Shown piece after piece: positions 1 through 5,880 of a stretch of DNA of 6,665 bases. The position numbers and the translations under genes were made by a program. The notes beneath the pieces were generated by a model. The model ran no database searches and was not told the origin of the DNA. It was given only the letters and a program-made list of their open reading frames with translations. This DNA comes from UBA1388 sp964555515 (lineage in GTDB: Bacteria; Patescibacteriota; Microgenomatia; UBA1400; PJMF01): the NCBI GenBank assembly GCA_964555515.1, contig CAZKSJ010000042.1, positions 1 to 6,665 of the forward strand. Direction: 5' to 3'. The first letter of the stretch is position 1, and the number at the start of each line of letters is the position of its first letter.

Positions 1-19
1 CCAATTTATTAAGTGAACA

Positions 20-136
20 ATGCCAACCCGATCTACAGAACAATTTCAGGTATACGACAATACTCAACCAGATAATCCGGATGATTTGATTCGAAATATT
101 TCACCTGATATTACCGGCAATTTATTCGGTTTTTAG
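20..136 (+). CDS. Possible 38-residue hypothetical protein, convergent with the cluster
   Basis: An ATG at 20 opens a 38-codon frame ending TAG at 136. The peptide is hydrophilic and Asn/Asp-rich (it includes QPDNPDDLIRN and ends GNLFGF). An in-frame stop at 14-16 excludes a longer form in this frame, and there is no clear Shine-Dalgarno in the 19 bases available. Its last 15 bases overlap the 3' end of the LPATG gene on the opposite strand. Both other plus frames and the minus frames in 1-121 are interrupted, or open only briefly from the edge (for example 3-89 on the plus strand). It may be a real small gene or chance. Confidence 0.25.
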   Translation: MPTRSTEQFQVYDNTQPDNPDDLIRNISPDITGNLFGF

Positions 137-1348
137 AGGAGCGAAAGTGAAGAAAAGGCCTGCTCCGCCTAGGATGAAGATCACACCCAAGATAGTCATC
201 AGCATAGACTGATCAAAGCCGGTTGCGGGCAGCTCAGTGTCCCCAGTGTTGGCTGTAGGATCGGTCGCGCTGCATTGACATGTTTGATCAGTGGGACAAC
301 GATCATCGCGGCAAACGCCGCTGACACAGCTGAGGCTGCCAGAACAATCGCGGCTAACTACACAAGCGCCGTTGCAAATGGCGCCAGAAGAACCGGAATT
401 GGTACCAGCTGGAGTTGGAGTGGGGGTGGGAGTTGGAGTGGGTGTGGCGGTAGTGCCAGTTGAACAATTGCTTGGTAAAATGACAGTTTTCGTTTTGGAG
501 GGATAACCGTTCTCTGGTTGGGCTTTCAAGTCAATATCTTCTCCCGCTTTAGGCAAGCGTACTGAAGCAAGGCCATCACTGTCACTAATTGCTTCTTTAG
601 TGACGTTATTGTAGGTAAACTTAACCTTGACATCACCTTTGAGGGACGTGCCCTCTTTGAGCGTTGCCTCGGCAGTGACTTGATCGCTGGTACAAGACAC
701 TTCGTAGCTAAGCTCGGTGGTTTTCGTCATGTCTGGCGGTTCTTCCACTGAGACCTTGAGGGTGCCGGTGGGGATGGCAAGAATGTCGGGGGAAGTTTGA
801 CCGGTTGGGGGCACAGCAGCAGTGATGACCGACCTTTGGGCATCAAAAGCAATCGTGATCGGACTGGTGGTTGCTTCTTCACCAGCCGTAATATCAAAAG
901 TAAATAGATCCATAAATGTGGTGGCAGTGTACTTGGTGGTGCCGCTAGTCACACACCCAACGTCAATAAATGTATCTGCACCCACTGTATTAATGGTCTT
1001 AGTCGTGCAAGAAAACTTGGTGGCGGCTTGGCTGCTAATCACAATATTGCTAGCTTCAAATTCTGGTTCGTCTTCGTCAACCTGAAATTTAAGACGCACA
1101 GTCACACCTGTGATTTCAGTTCCCTCAGGAGAAAAAGCCACCGTGGCGGTTTTTTTCTCTTCAGGTTCAAGTTCCATCTCAGTTGGAGCAATGCTCACTT
1201 TGGCGGTACCCCCAGAAACAGCCGCCTGCCTTCTGGTGTCCTGGGGTTCGGGCATGAGTAACACGACGATCACAACCCCCACAATTAAAATAACTACACC
1301 CAGCATGCTTAAGAGCAGTGATTTTGATTTGAGGGCAGCTAATGTCAT
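122..1348 (-). CDS. LPATG surface protein with cohesin-like, Ig-like and Cys-rich modules
   Basis: This 408-residue protein (from the ATG at 1348) begins MTLAALKSKS, then a transmembrane or signal segment (about 11-32). A cohesin-like domain follows (about 48-200: AKVSIAPTEMELEPEE, DLFTFDITAG, a closing DAQRSVITAAV), with C114 and C132 perhaps bridged. Next are an Ig-like or CnaB-like domain (209-292, with the turn SDSDGLASVRLP), a Thr-Pro linker (301-313), and a Cys-rich module with eight cysteines (325, 329, 335, 341, 346, 351, 357, 359). LPATG (373-377) and a hydrophobic tail ending PLKTE complete it, a sortase-type signal with a weakly charged end. It likely displays a cohesin on the outer surface. 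An in-frame TTG at 1372 would add eight residues, but ATG is preferred; neither has a strong Shine-Dalgarno. It sits 43 bases after the upstream stop and is the last gene of the set. Confidence 0.83.
   Translation of the reverse strand: MTLAALKSKSLLLSMLGVVILIVGVVIVVLLMPEPQDTRRQAAVSGGTAKVSIAPTEMELEPEEKKTATVAFSPEGTEITGVTVRLKFQVDEDEPEFEASNIVISSQAATKFSCTTKTINTVGADTFIDVGCVTSGTTKYTATTFMDLFTFDITAGEEATTSPITIAFDAQRSVITAAVPPTGQTSPDILAIPTGTLKVSVEEPPDMTKTTELSYEVSCTSDQVTAEATLKEGTSLKGDVKVKFTYNNVTKEAISDSDGLASVRLPKAGEDIDLKAQPENGYPSKTKTVILPSNCSTGTTATPTPTPTPTPTPAGTNSGSSGAICNGACVVSRDCSGSLSCVSGVCRDDRCPTDQTCQCSATDPTANTGDTELPATGFDQSMLMTILGVIFILGGAGLFFTFAPLKTE
146..232 (-). other. C-terminal sortase-type sorting signal (LPATG plus transmembrane tail)
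   Basis: LPATG is encoded at 218-232, followed by about 22 hydrophobic residues (211-146) and a short tail PLKTE. The order of motif, hydrophobic stretch and short tail matches sortase substrates, but the tail has only one Lys and ends in Glu, so it is less basic than classical examples. No sortase gene is in the window. Confidence 0.72.
272..376 (-). other. Eight-cysteine module of the LPATG protein
   Basis: Residues 325-359 of the protein (ATG numbering) contain CNGAC, DCSGSLSCVSGVC and CPTDQTCQC, giving eight cysteines in 35 residues. The spacing suggests a small disulfide-knotted extracellular module, EGF- or colipase-like in style. Similar strings are familiar from Microgenomates surface proteins; this is recollection and not a search result. 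Confidence 0.6.
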
Positions 1349-1391
1349 AGATTTTTCTTTAAATAGATTCAATCAATCCAATATTTCCAAA

Positions 1392-1982
1392 TTACAGGCT
1401 GCTGGTGTCTAGCACAATGTCATATGCTTTACCACCAGCAACCACCATACTATCTTCTGCAACCACTAGGTCTGCGTTGGCATCTTCGCCAGTCAACGTA
1501 ATCATGCCCAGCACAATGTTTGGGTCAATGGTGCTCGTTTTTAGATCTGTGGAATTGACTGCGAATTGTAGGGATGGAAGATTGAGCTCTGGATCCAACT
1601 CTGATTTATTGATCAAAATTTGCCAAGACCCCTGCGTGATCTTTTCATCTACAGCAACTTCAGAAAAACTGAAATTTTTGGTGTCGGTGAGGGGTAGCAA
1701 CTTGAGCGAAATTCCAGAAACTGGCTGCCCTACCCCAGCTAGCATCAGTTGATATTGAGTTTGAGTTACGTCAACATTTGTTACAGGCTGGAGTGTAAGT
1801 AAGACTTGTGCTCTGACGGGTGCAAGATCTTCGGTAATTTCTTCTAAAATCTCTGGGGACTCTTCAGAAAGATTGATATATGAATATTTATAATAAACAG
1901 ATCCAATTAGCACAAACAACATCACACTGATAAAAATTGCAAACAGAAGACGTTGTTGTTTGAGGGCAGGAGTAATTTTCAT
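1392..1982 (-). CDS. Small membrane-anchored cohesin-like protein
   Basis: This 196-residue protein has a short basic N-terminus (MKITPALKQQR), a transmembrane segment at about 11-31, and a Glu-rich stalk (39-52). It then has one extracellular beta domain (about 57-192) that looks like a diverged cohesin: VLLTLQPVTN at the start, a late strand LGMITLTGE, and a closing DSMVVAGGKAYDIVLD comparable to the last strands of both neighbouring proteins. There is no dockerin, linker or sorting signal; the chain ends as the domain ends. The simplest role is a minimal membrane anchor presenting one cohesin for a dockerin partner encoded upstream. The start shares ATGA with the upstream stop and has a good Shine-Dalgarno. 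The cohesin assignment rests on pattern and context, and is weaker than for the upstream gene; some other beta-sandwich is possible. Confidence 0.75.
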   Translation of the reverse strand: MKITPALKQQRLLFAIFISVMLFVLIGSVYYKYSYINLSEESPEILEEITEDLAPVRAQVLLTLQPVTNVDVTQTQYQLMLAGVGQPVSGISLKLLPLTDTKNFSFSEVAVDEKITQGSWQILINKSELDPELNLPSLQFAVNSTDLKTSTIDPNIVLGMITLTGEDANADLVVAEDSMVVAGGKAYDIVLDTSSL

Positions 1983-3373
1983 AATGTATCTCCCCTTACG
2001 ACGATATCAGTGTAATTACTCACGACCATGCTGACGTCAAAGATATCAATCACGTTGTTAAAATCTAGATCAAATTCACGGTTGGCATCGGTGACGGGCG
2101 TTTCAAGTTGAGTGTAAATGTCTAAAATTCGACTGACGTCTAGAATCGTAATTTTATTAGACTCATTTTTACCGTCAATTTGGCCGCGCGCGAAGTCACC
2201 GACCATTAAGATTTTCTGAGTGTTGAGGCTGATGCGATTGTTAGCTGCGCTGGTCAAAGAAGCAGTGCCAAGCTTCTTTCTTAAAGCAGTAGTTGTATTT
2301 ACAAACACCTCAATTTGGTTGTTTTCTACTGCGCCAGCTCTGACGCCGGTTAAGGTGATGGGATTAGAGGTAAAGACACCATTACTGTTGCTGGTCAGAT
2401 TTTGGTTGACGGTGATAATTTCTGGCTGCTGATTGGCATTGCTGCTGACGGGCTTGTATCTGATGGAAAAATTGAAAGGCAGCGTCACGTCTTTTTTAGC
2501 AACGCCCTGCATTTTAAAGGAGGTGACGAGCCGGAGATCTTGAGTAGTGGTCGGAGTTGGCGTAGGTGTAGGTGTCAAGGTAGGGGTTGGAGTCGGAGTT
2601 GGCGTAGGTGTAGGTGTAGGTGTCAAGGTAGGGGTTGGAGTCGGAGTTGGCGTAGGTGTAGGTGTAGGTGTCAAGGTAGGGGTTGGAGTCGGAGTAACGA
2701 TCGGTTGACTGGTAATAGTGATGGTGGCACCATCTCCCTTGATTTGTGCAACATTCGCTGATTGACCTTGTGCTGCCACCATCACATCCGGATTAATTGT
2801 AATTTGAGTAGATCCAATCTTATTTTTTGCCTTTGCCTTCATGGTCATGACCAATACATCTGCACCAGTTACTTCTCCCTCCAAAATGGCCAATGTTGCT
2901 TTAACTGTGCCCACTGTATTTGTATTGTCAATCACAGGTGACTTAATTGGGATTGGCAGTGCTCCATTGGCATATTCTGGATCAGAAATAGTGATAAATG
3001 ATGAATCAAAATTGAGGGTAAAATCCGCACCGGTAGGCTTCAGACCATTGGTTTTTATTCTTAGCTCAATGCTTTTTTCTTGATTAACACTTAAGGTACT
3101 GGTCTCAGGTTTCAAGTATATTTCTGCCTTGGTATCAACAGCAGCGGTATCTTGCAAAGTGTTGGTGGTGATAAGTTGTCTGGCAGTCATCACTCCGGCT
3201 ACCAACACTAAGGCAGACAGAACGCCAACCAATTGAGCAACAAACGGTATTTTCCGCCGAAATCTTGGTTTCGCCTTACCGGTTGATGGATGGTTAGGAC
3301 TAGACATTTGACTTGAACTTGCCGGTAAGTCGGTAATTTGATGTATATCCTGGTTATAATTCATGACGGTCAT
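1979..3373 (-). CDS. Membrane-anchored adaptor scaffoldin: cohesin-like domain, Thr-Pro linker, dockerin
   Basis: This 464-residue protein starts with about 42 polar residues ending in the basic RFRRK, then a hydrophobic segment at 43-63 without a clear cleavage site. It is therefore probably a signal anchor with the bulk outside. Residues about 83-222 look like a cohesin: AEIYLKPETSTLSVNQ, an ADFTLNFDSSFITIS strand pair, VLVMTMKAKA, and a closing NPDVMVAAQG. A Thr-Pro linker covers 227-277. Residues 280-390 form an Ig-like beta domain. The C-terminal dockerin (391-456) has one perfect calcium loop (D435, D437, N439, V441, D443, D446) and one loop with an apparent one-residue insertion (D400-D412). 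Having both partners in one chain suits an adaptor between the enzyme and another cohesin. The ATG follows the hydrolase stop with no gap and no Shine-Dalgarno, so translation is probably coupled. A second in-frame ATG is at 3364. It overlaps the next gene by 4 bases. Confidence 0.82.
   Translation of the reverse strand: MTVMNYNQDIHQITDLPASSSQMSSPNHPSTGKAKPRFRRKIPFVAQLVGVLSALVLVAGVMTARQLITTNTLQDTAAVDTKAEIYLKPETSTLSVNQEKSIELRIKTNGLKPTGADFTLNFDSSFITISDPEYANGALPIPIKSPVIDNTNTVGTVKATLAILEGEVTGADVLVMTMKAKAKNKIGSTQITINPDVMVAAQGQSANVAQIKGDGATITITSQPIVTPTPTPTLTPTPTPTPTPTPTPTLTPTPTPTPTPTPTPTLTPTPTPTPTTTQDLRLVTSFKMQGVAKKDVTLPFNFSIRYKPVSSNANQQPEIITVNQNLTSNSNGVFTSNPITLTGVRAGAVENNQIEVFVNTTTALRKKLGTASLTSAANNRISLNTQKILMVGDFARGQIDGKNESNKITILDVSRILDIYTQLETPVTDANREFDLDFNNVIDIFDVSMVVSNYTDIVVRGDTL
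1990..1997 (-). promoter_or_regulatory. Shine-Dalgarno for the small cohesin-like protein
   Basis: AAGGGGAG on the minus strand lies 7 bases before the ATG at 1982, inside the end of the upstream gene. It is the clearest ribosome binding site in the cluster and supports the ATGA-overlap start. Confidence 0.65.
2006..2203 (-). repeat. Dockerin module of the adaptor protein
   Basis: Residues about 391-456. The second F-hand is canonical: D435-L-D437-F-N439-N-V441-I-D443-I-F-D446, followed by VSMVVSNY. The first reads from D400 to D412 (ending KITILDVSRIL) and is one residue longer than the standard 12-residue loop. The hydrophobic helix faces differ from those of the hydrolase dockerin (VSRILDIY and VSMVVSNY versus FNQFKTHY and FNQFKEQY), so the two dockerins may prefer different cohesins. 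Confidence 0.75.
2550..2693 (-). repeat. 48-base minisatellite encoding the Thr-Pro linker
   Basis: Three tandem copies in which each unit encodes seven Thr-Pro pairs and a Thr-Leu. The marker hexamer GTCAAG (plus strand) recurs at 2574, 2622 and 2670, exactly 48 bases apart. The copy nearest the 3' end of the gene is 42 bases, lacking one GTAGGT. Copies are otherwise identical at the nucleotide level, including synonymous positions, which points to recent slippage or recombination. Because changes are multiples of 6 bases, length can vary without breaking the frame. Confidence 0.92.
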
Positions 3374-5749
3374 CTATTTAGTACAAGATTTTTTGTATTG
3401 TTCTTTAAATTGATTGAAATCTAATAAGTCAATGTAACAATCGCTACCTATCAAGTTTACATTACAATTAAAAGATTTGTAATGAGTTTTAAATTGGTTA
3501 AAGTCAAGTAAATCAATGGTACAATTTTTATCAAAATCTCCAGGTAGCCGGTCGACTTTAACACTGGTGACACAAGCAATGTCGTTGCCGATGAATTTAC
3601 CATCTGTGGTTTCAAAGGTGGCATTGATTTGCAAATTCTGAGGTACTTTTGAGCCATTTTTTCCTTGCCAACCGGTATTTAGATCTGGTTTTGTAAGTTG
3701 AACATGAGTGAATGTGTAACTGCCAGTTTTGGCGCTGTTGGTATTGGGAAGTCGATCAGCCAAAGCAACTGGTCCGGTATAAGCAGTGCGATTATCAAAC
3801 TTTGGTACGTTATTGACGATAGGAATAGTGGCTTCATAGGCTTTGTTGTTGCGCCAAATGATTTCATTAACGGCTGTTCTTCCTGAATTTAAGTAGAGGT
3901 CAGTTGCCTGCAAATAACTTTCTCCGGGCAAGAGATCCACGCGACGGCCGGTAAAAGCAAACTTGCTTGCGTCATCAGTGGCATTGAAATCTGGCAATCC
4001 GTCTGCTTTAACAGGTAACGATCTGCTAAATTCATGGCCGTCTTGACGCCAGAGAAACTGGTAAAACCTATTGCCCACAATAATACTATCTTGAGCAATG
4101 ATTTGACCTGATCCTGGCAAAGCGCTTAGGTTGCCAACTGGCTTGATCTCTGCTCCACTCGCGATGACCGCAGACCCGTTGGCGTTATAAGGAGCAAAAA
4201 GTGTGTATCCTTGTGGTCCTCTCCAGTACGATATTTGCGCTCCGTTGTTGGCGGAAATGGTGTCTTGAGTGTGGACGTCGCCAGCGCCTGGTAGAGCAGT
4301 GGCGGGGCTGGGAGCATTCCAAGCCGAGGACATCGAATTTTTTGTCCAGCCCTGATTTCCTCGCCAGAGACCATAAGCCAGTTGACCATTGGGTAAGTTG
4401 TAAATGCTCAAGGCCTGGATGATGCCGTTTGGTGTGCCTTCAACTACAAGTTGGCCAGAACCGGTTGGACAACCAGGTGCAGTGGTGGTGGCACCCGCGA
4501 CGCAGTAAGGTTGTGGGATACCATCAACTTTGTTGTCAAGATTGTAGACTCTATAAATAAATCTCTTAATATCAGTGCTGGCGAGTGAGGACACGGTCAC
4601 GGTTTGGTTGGCACGTAAAGGGAAATCATAGATATCTTGAGTAGCCATCACACATGAAGGTGCTGGTGGTGGGGGTGGCGGGGCATCGCCAAAGACTGGG
4701 TTACATACTGATTGAACGATTCTTTTAAATTCCACTCCCCTTGGTCTAAGTCCAGTTTCATCCCTCAATCCTTCTGAATCGTCTACATCTCTAACGTTAT
4801 GATAACCAGCTGCGACGATCCAATTATTTTCTGGTCTCGTCAAAATTCCAAATGCTTCAGTTATGCGTTGTTTTACAATATCCTCATTCATCCCAGACCA
4901 TTTTGAATCAAATCCCCATTCATTGAGAAAAATATTCTTTCTAGTTTTTTGTTTTTCATAAGCTTCCTTGACCCAGTCATAGGGAAATGGGTAATTGCCG
5001 TCTTTATGATATGGATTTACGCCTAGAAGATCATACTTAGCGTTCGCATCATTCATATAACCAATGTAGTTTGCAATCGAATGGACCATTTCTAGATTTC
5101 CACCAATTACTATGGCTCCGTCTGGATCTGCTCTATGAACCTCATCAAAAAAAATGTTTAGCCAGTGCACGTAATCACCAGCTGTGTCTCTGTTGCTACC
5201 GCATTCTCCAGTTGGTATATTTGACATACAACCATTTGGCTCATTCCAATATGACCAATATTTCACCTTGTCTTTATTTTCAGACACTATTTGATATACC
5301 ATTGCTCTAAATTGTTGTTCCACATAAGCATCTTCTCTACGGGGCTGAGCCTTATGTACTGGAAGTGCAGGATTATCTTTGGCCCAATCTGGTGTTCCAG
5401 AAATATTTGCAGTCAGTACCATTCCAGTTTCGTGCCATTTTCGAATAGGAAAATTGTATTCTTCTCTTTCTTGAGTTGTTAAGTCAGTAATTTTTTTAGC
5501 TTCTGATGGTTGGATTCTGTCCCAATGTAAACTGACTCTTCCTAGAGTGCTACCAGTGTCTGGTACCGTTTGTAGAGCTGAAGCAGAGCCTGGATTTGGA
5601 TTTACTCCAAATAACAATGGTCTATCAAAACCAGTTTGACAAGTCACTTTATTTGGTGCAGCAAACACTTCAGTAGTTCGTATGGCGGCCAAACCAAAGC
5701 CTATGCTAAAAACCAATAAAAAATAACTAGCTAAGCGCAGTTGTCTCAT
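3374..5749 (-). CDS. Secreted clan-A-like glycoside hydrolase with repeat domain and C-terminal dockerin
   Basis: This 791-residue protein is a probable extracellular glycosidase. Residues 1-30 form a signal peptide: basic start, hydrophobic core, and VFA before A31 as likely cleavage site. Residues about 40-350 look like a TIM-barrel of clan GH-A, nearest in feel to GH39 or GH5: YWSYWNEPN puts the acid/base at E170, and NIFLNEWGF puts the nucleophile at E277. The substrate cannot be told. A hexaproline linker follows (357-362), then about 230 residues with four Trp-Arg repeats (438-668), a further beta-rich stretch, and a dockerin at 735-788. The start ATG has no visible Shine-Dalgarno. The stop TAG directly abuts the next gene's ATG. 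Sampled 60-base stretches give roughly 30-42% GC for the catalytic part, 47-65% for the repeat domain and 23-27% for the dockerin, suggesting a mosaic origin. Clan and dockerin are well supported; the exact family is not. Confidence 0.85.
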   Translation of the reverse strand: MRQLRLASYFLLVFSIGFGLAAIRTTEVFAAPNKVTCQTGFDRPLLFGVNPNPGSASALQTVPDTGSTLGRVSLHWDRIQPSEAKKITDLTTQEREEYNFPIRKWHETGMVLTANISGTPDWAKDNPALPVHKAQPRREDAYVEQQFRAMVYQIVSENKDKVKYWSYWNEPNGCMSNIPTGECGSNRDTAGDYVHWLNIFFDEVHRADPDGAIVIGGNLEMVHSIANYIGYMNDANAKYDLLGVNPYHKDGNYPFPYDWVKEAYEKQKTRKNIFLNEWGFDSKWSGMNEDIVKQRITEAFGILTRPENNWIVAAGYHNVRDVDDSEGLRDETGLRPRGVEFKRIVQSVCNPVFGDAPPPPPPAPSCVMATQDIYDFPLRANQTVTVSSLASTDIKRFIYRVYNLDNKVDGIPQPYCVAGATTTAPGCPTGSGQLVVEGTPNGIIQALSIYNLPNGQLAYGLWRGNQGWTKNSMSSAWNAPSPATALPGAGDVHTQDTISANNGAQISYWRGPQGYTLFAPYNANGSAVIASGAEIKPVGNLSALPGSGQIIAQDSIIVGNRFYQFLWRQDGHEFSRSLPVKADGLPDFNATDDASKFAFTGRRVDLLPGESYLQATDLYLNSGRTAVNEIIWRNNKAYEATIPIVNNVPKFDNRTAYTGPVALADRLPNTNSAKTGSYTFTHVQLTKPDLNTGWQGKNGSKVPQNLQINATFETTDGKFIGNDIACVTSVKVDRLPGDFDKNCTIDLLDFNQFKTHYKSFNCNVNLIGSDCYIDLLDFNQFKEQYKKSCTK
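3386..3547 (-). repeat. Dockerin module of the hydrolase (two F-hand repeats)
   Basis: Residues 735-788 hold two copies of the exact ten-residue string IDLLDFNQFK (745-754 and 773-782). The first is a canonical calcium loop, with D738, D740, N742, T744, D746 and D749 at positions 1, 3, 5, 7, 9 and 12, preceded by the usual Gly-Asp. The second keeps D770, D774 and D777 but has L766 and G768 at positions 1 and 3, so it is degenerate or has a rearranged loop. Cysteines at 743, 762, 771 and 789 could form disulfides. Dockerins bind cohesins with high affinity in a calcium-dependent way; that role here is inferred from family. Confidence 0.82.
3746..4438 (-). repeat. Four diverged Trp-Arg protein repeats in the hydrolase
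   Basis: Residues about 438-668 hold four diverged copies of one pattern centred on Trp-Arg: YGLWRGNQGW (W462), ISYWRGPQGY (W509), QFLWRQDGHEF (W567) and EIIWRNNKAY (W632), 47 to 65 residues apart. Three copies are preceded by a turn LPGAG, LPGSG or LLPGES and a strand such as HTQDTI, IAQDSI or QATDLY. The predicted pattern is strand-rich, and each repeat may be a propeller blade or a sugar-binding unit. I do not recognise a named family. Confidence 0.6.
4664..4681 (-). other. Hexaproline linker after the catalytic domain
   Basis: Six consecutive prolines (residues 357-362, flanked by A356 and A363) mark the boundary between the barrel and the repeat domain. This linker differs from the Thr-Pro linkers of the two neighbouring surface proteins. 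Confidence 0.8.
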
Positions 5750-5880
5750 TGGTGATCAGTATAGTTGAAAAGAAATGGAAAATGCAACTAGGGGAATTGA
5801 TGCTAATTTGAAATGTGATCGATCAATAATTAATCGCGAGCTTAGTTCATTAAGTCACGACTAAAACGATTGGCGTTCCC
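5750..5880 (-). other. Intergenic gap between gyrA and the hydrolase gene
   Basis: This 131-base AT-rich gap separates the gyrA stop from the hydrolase start. I see no convincing rho-independent terminator: candidate inverted repeats such as CTTA/TAAG around 5840-5855 are short and lack a T-tract on the minus strand. It contains a perfect 10-base palindrome TGATCGATCA at 5816-5825, and a second TGATCA at 5753-5758 next to the hydrolase start. A promoter-like pair lies at 5758-5787 and is listed separately. Read-through from gyrA cannot be excluded. Confidence 0.6.
5758..5787 (-). promoter_or_regulatory. Putative promoter placed for a leaderless or very short-leader hydrolase mRNA
   Basis: On the minus strand TATACT (5758-5763) differs by one base from the -10 consensus, and TTGCAT (5782-5787) is a weak -35 at 18-base spacing. 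Only 8 bases separate the -10 from the ATG at 5749, so transcription would start at or within a few bases of the start codon. This fits the absence of any purine-rich Shine-Dalgarno before that ATG (the preceding bases read ACTGATCACCA). The -35 match is poor, so this remains a sequence-only suggestion. Confidence 0.35.

Noticed and set aside
110..136. Hairpin ACCG/CGGT just after the LPATG gene as a terminator
   Set aside because: The stem is only 4 base pairs and there is no T-tract in the downstream direction on the minus strand.
1349..1372. Upstream TTG start for the LPATG protein
   Set aside because: The ATG at 1348 gives a normal basic N-terminus before the membrane segment and resembles the N-terminus of the neighbouring small protein; the TTG has no better ribosome binding site.
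822..1412. Several plus-strand frames of 77-100 codons opposite the LPATG gene
   Set aside because: They are antisense to a well-supported gene with clear domains, overlap one another, and have no recognisable protein content.
2550..2693. Regular 48-base repeats as a CRISPR array
   Set aside because: The copies are contiguous with no unique spacers and encode a Thr-Pro linker in frame.
2402..2761. Open plus-strand frame rich in Arg, Cys and Trp repeats
   Set aside because: It is the antisense of the Thr-Pro minisatellite and flanking coding sequence; the repeats keep it open and it has no independent gene-like features.
3457..4389. Minus-strand alternative frames of 62-87 codons inside the hydrolase gene
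   Set aside because: They lie in other frames of a 791-residue protein with clear motifs and have low-complexity or arbitrary composition.
5835..5875. Rho-independent terminator after gyrA
   Set aside because: Inverted repeats here have stems of only 4-5 base pairs, with tight or long loops, and no T-tract follows on the minus strand.
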